Positions 63,846 to 64,000 of a DNA stretch of 64,000 bases are shown here, piece after piece. The notes beneath the pieces were generated by a model. It was not told the DNA's origin. It did not search any database and was given only the letters and a program-made list of their open reading frames with translations. The stretch is from the NCBI GenBank assembly GCA_947167135.1, contig CAMVGV010000002.1, positions 1 to 64,000 of the forward strand, written 5' to 3'. The stretch comes from an uncultured Lachnospiraceae bacterium (GTDB taxonomy: Bacteria; Bacillota; Clostridia; Lachnospirales; Lachnospiraceae). The first letter of the stretch is position 1. Each line of letters opens with the position of its first letter. The position numbers were made by a program, and so were the translations under genes.

Positions 63846-64000
63846 ATGACACCTCCTGTCTTCTTATGATCGCTGGGCTTTTCGGTGTATAACACGGCCC
63901 GAGGCCGCTTTCCGGCGGAAGATCTATGCATCCACCGTCCTTATACTTTATGAACCTTACCAAGCGGCTCGCTACCCGCAAGCTTTGATAGGATAACATG
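63846..64000 (-). promoter_or_regulatory. Candidate L21 leader RNA
   Basis: No gene is seen in the last 155 bases. On the minus strand several short stems are possible (TTCCGCCGGAA; CGGCCTCGGGCCG). A structured L21 leader upstream of rplU is known in Firmicutes, so this region is a good place for it, but I could not verify the consensus by eye. Confidence 0.4.

Noticed and set aside
63778..63999. A 73-codon frame upstream of rplU
   Set aside because: It overlaps the rplU start and the likely leader RNA and resembles no family.

Overview
The window looks like a chromosomal segment of an anaerobic Clostridia bacterium, most likely Lachnospiraceae (inference from gene content; no 16S is present). 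Supporting signs are an L27 protein with a cleavable N-terminal extension beside the Prp protease, a rplS-signal peptidase-rbgA-rnhB-ylqG-ylqH-yraN run, an NfnAB-like flavoprotein pair, a MetH without the reactivation domain, a class B sortase and a SpoVB-type flippase. About 53 protein genes and one tRNA-Ala(CGC) are supported. Most genes are on the minus strand in long, tightly packed or overlapping operons.

Layout: 1-521 repeat-rich DNA and the lexA control region; lexA (+). 1.2-11.7 kb, minus strand: prs, yraN, ylqH, ylqG, rnhB, two signal peptidases around rbgA, rplS, miaB, 5-formyl-THF cyclo-ligase, proB. 11.9-15.1 kb, plus strand: a polar amino-acid ABC transporter whose binding-protein gene is separated from permease and ATPase by about 1 kb of repeats. 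15.1-34.5 kb, minus strand: two FAD oxidoreductases, a flippase, a DUF3048 lipoprotein, ybeY, a degenerate PgpH-like protein, phoH, rlmH, a zinc-ribbon membrane protein, the NfnAB-like pair, ilvN/ilvB, metH, sortase B, a second zinc-ribbon protein and an arginase-fold protein. 34.7-40.2 kb, plus strand: metA, an LtaS-like phosphatase-superfamily enzyme and a YfhO-family membrane protein. Then metF (-), and a response regulator, rluF-like gene and ligA (+). 45-48 kb is a small accessory patch (frameshifted Rpn-type nuclease, a miniature inverted-repeat element, an AT-rich GT39-like gene) beside tRNA-Ala. 48-51.7 kb: plsY, der and a PDZ/radical SAM/DUF512 protein. 52-59 kb: one surface protein gene of about 2400 codons. 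The right end is the conserved rplU-prp-rpmA-obgE-nadD-yqeK-rsfS block.

The most unusual content is between the genes. I see at least five families of short non-coding elements with terminal inverted repeats: (A) a GTCATYCTGAGCG palindrome, in places bounded by a perfect 14-bp inverted repeat; (B) a 174-175 bp element with GGATATCC ends, four full copies, all next to family A sequence; (C) a 190 bp element with CGCCAAAAGT ends, two near-identical copies just upstream of start codons inside operons; (D) a 232 bp near-palindrome with 28-bp ends; (E) a 144 bp element with TATAGTAAA ends. Families A and B have grown tandem arrays of 24, 32, 33 and 58 bp period. In at least five genes the stop codon and last residues lie inside repeat sequence. 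The giant surface-protein gene is flanked by direct A+B composites, so recombination between them could delete it. No CRISPR array, prophage or complete insertion sequence was seen. No unmistakably new multigene system was found; the repeat system and the degenerate PgpH-like protein are the best candidates for new biology.
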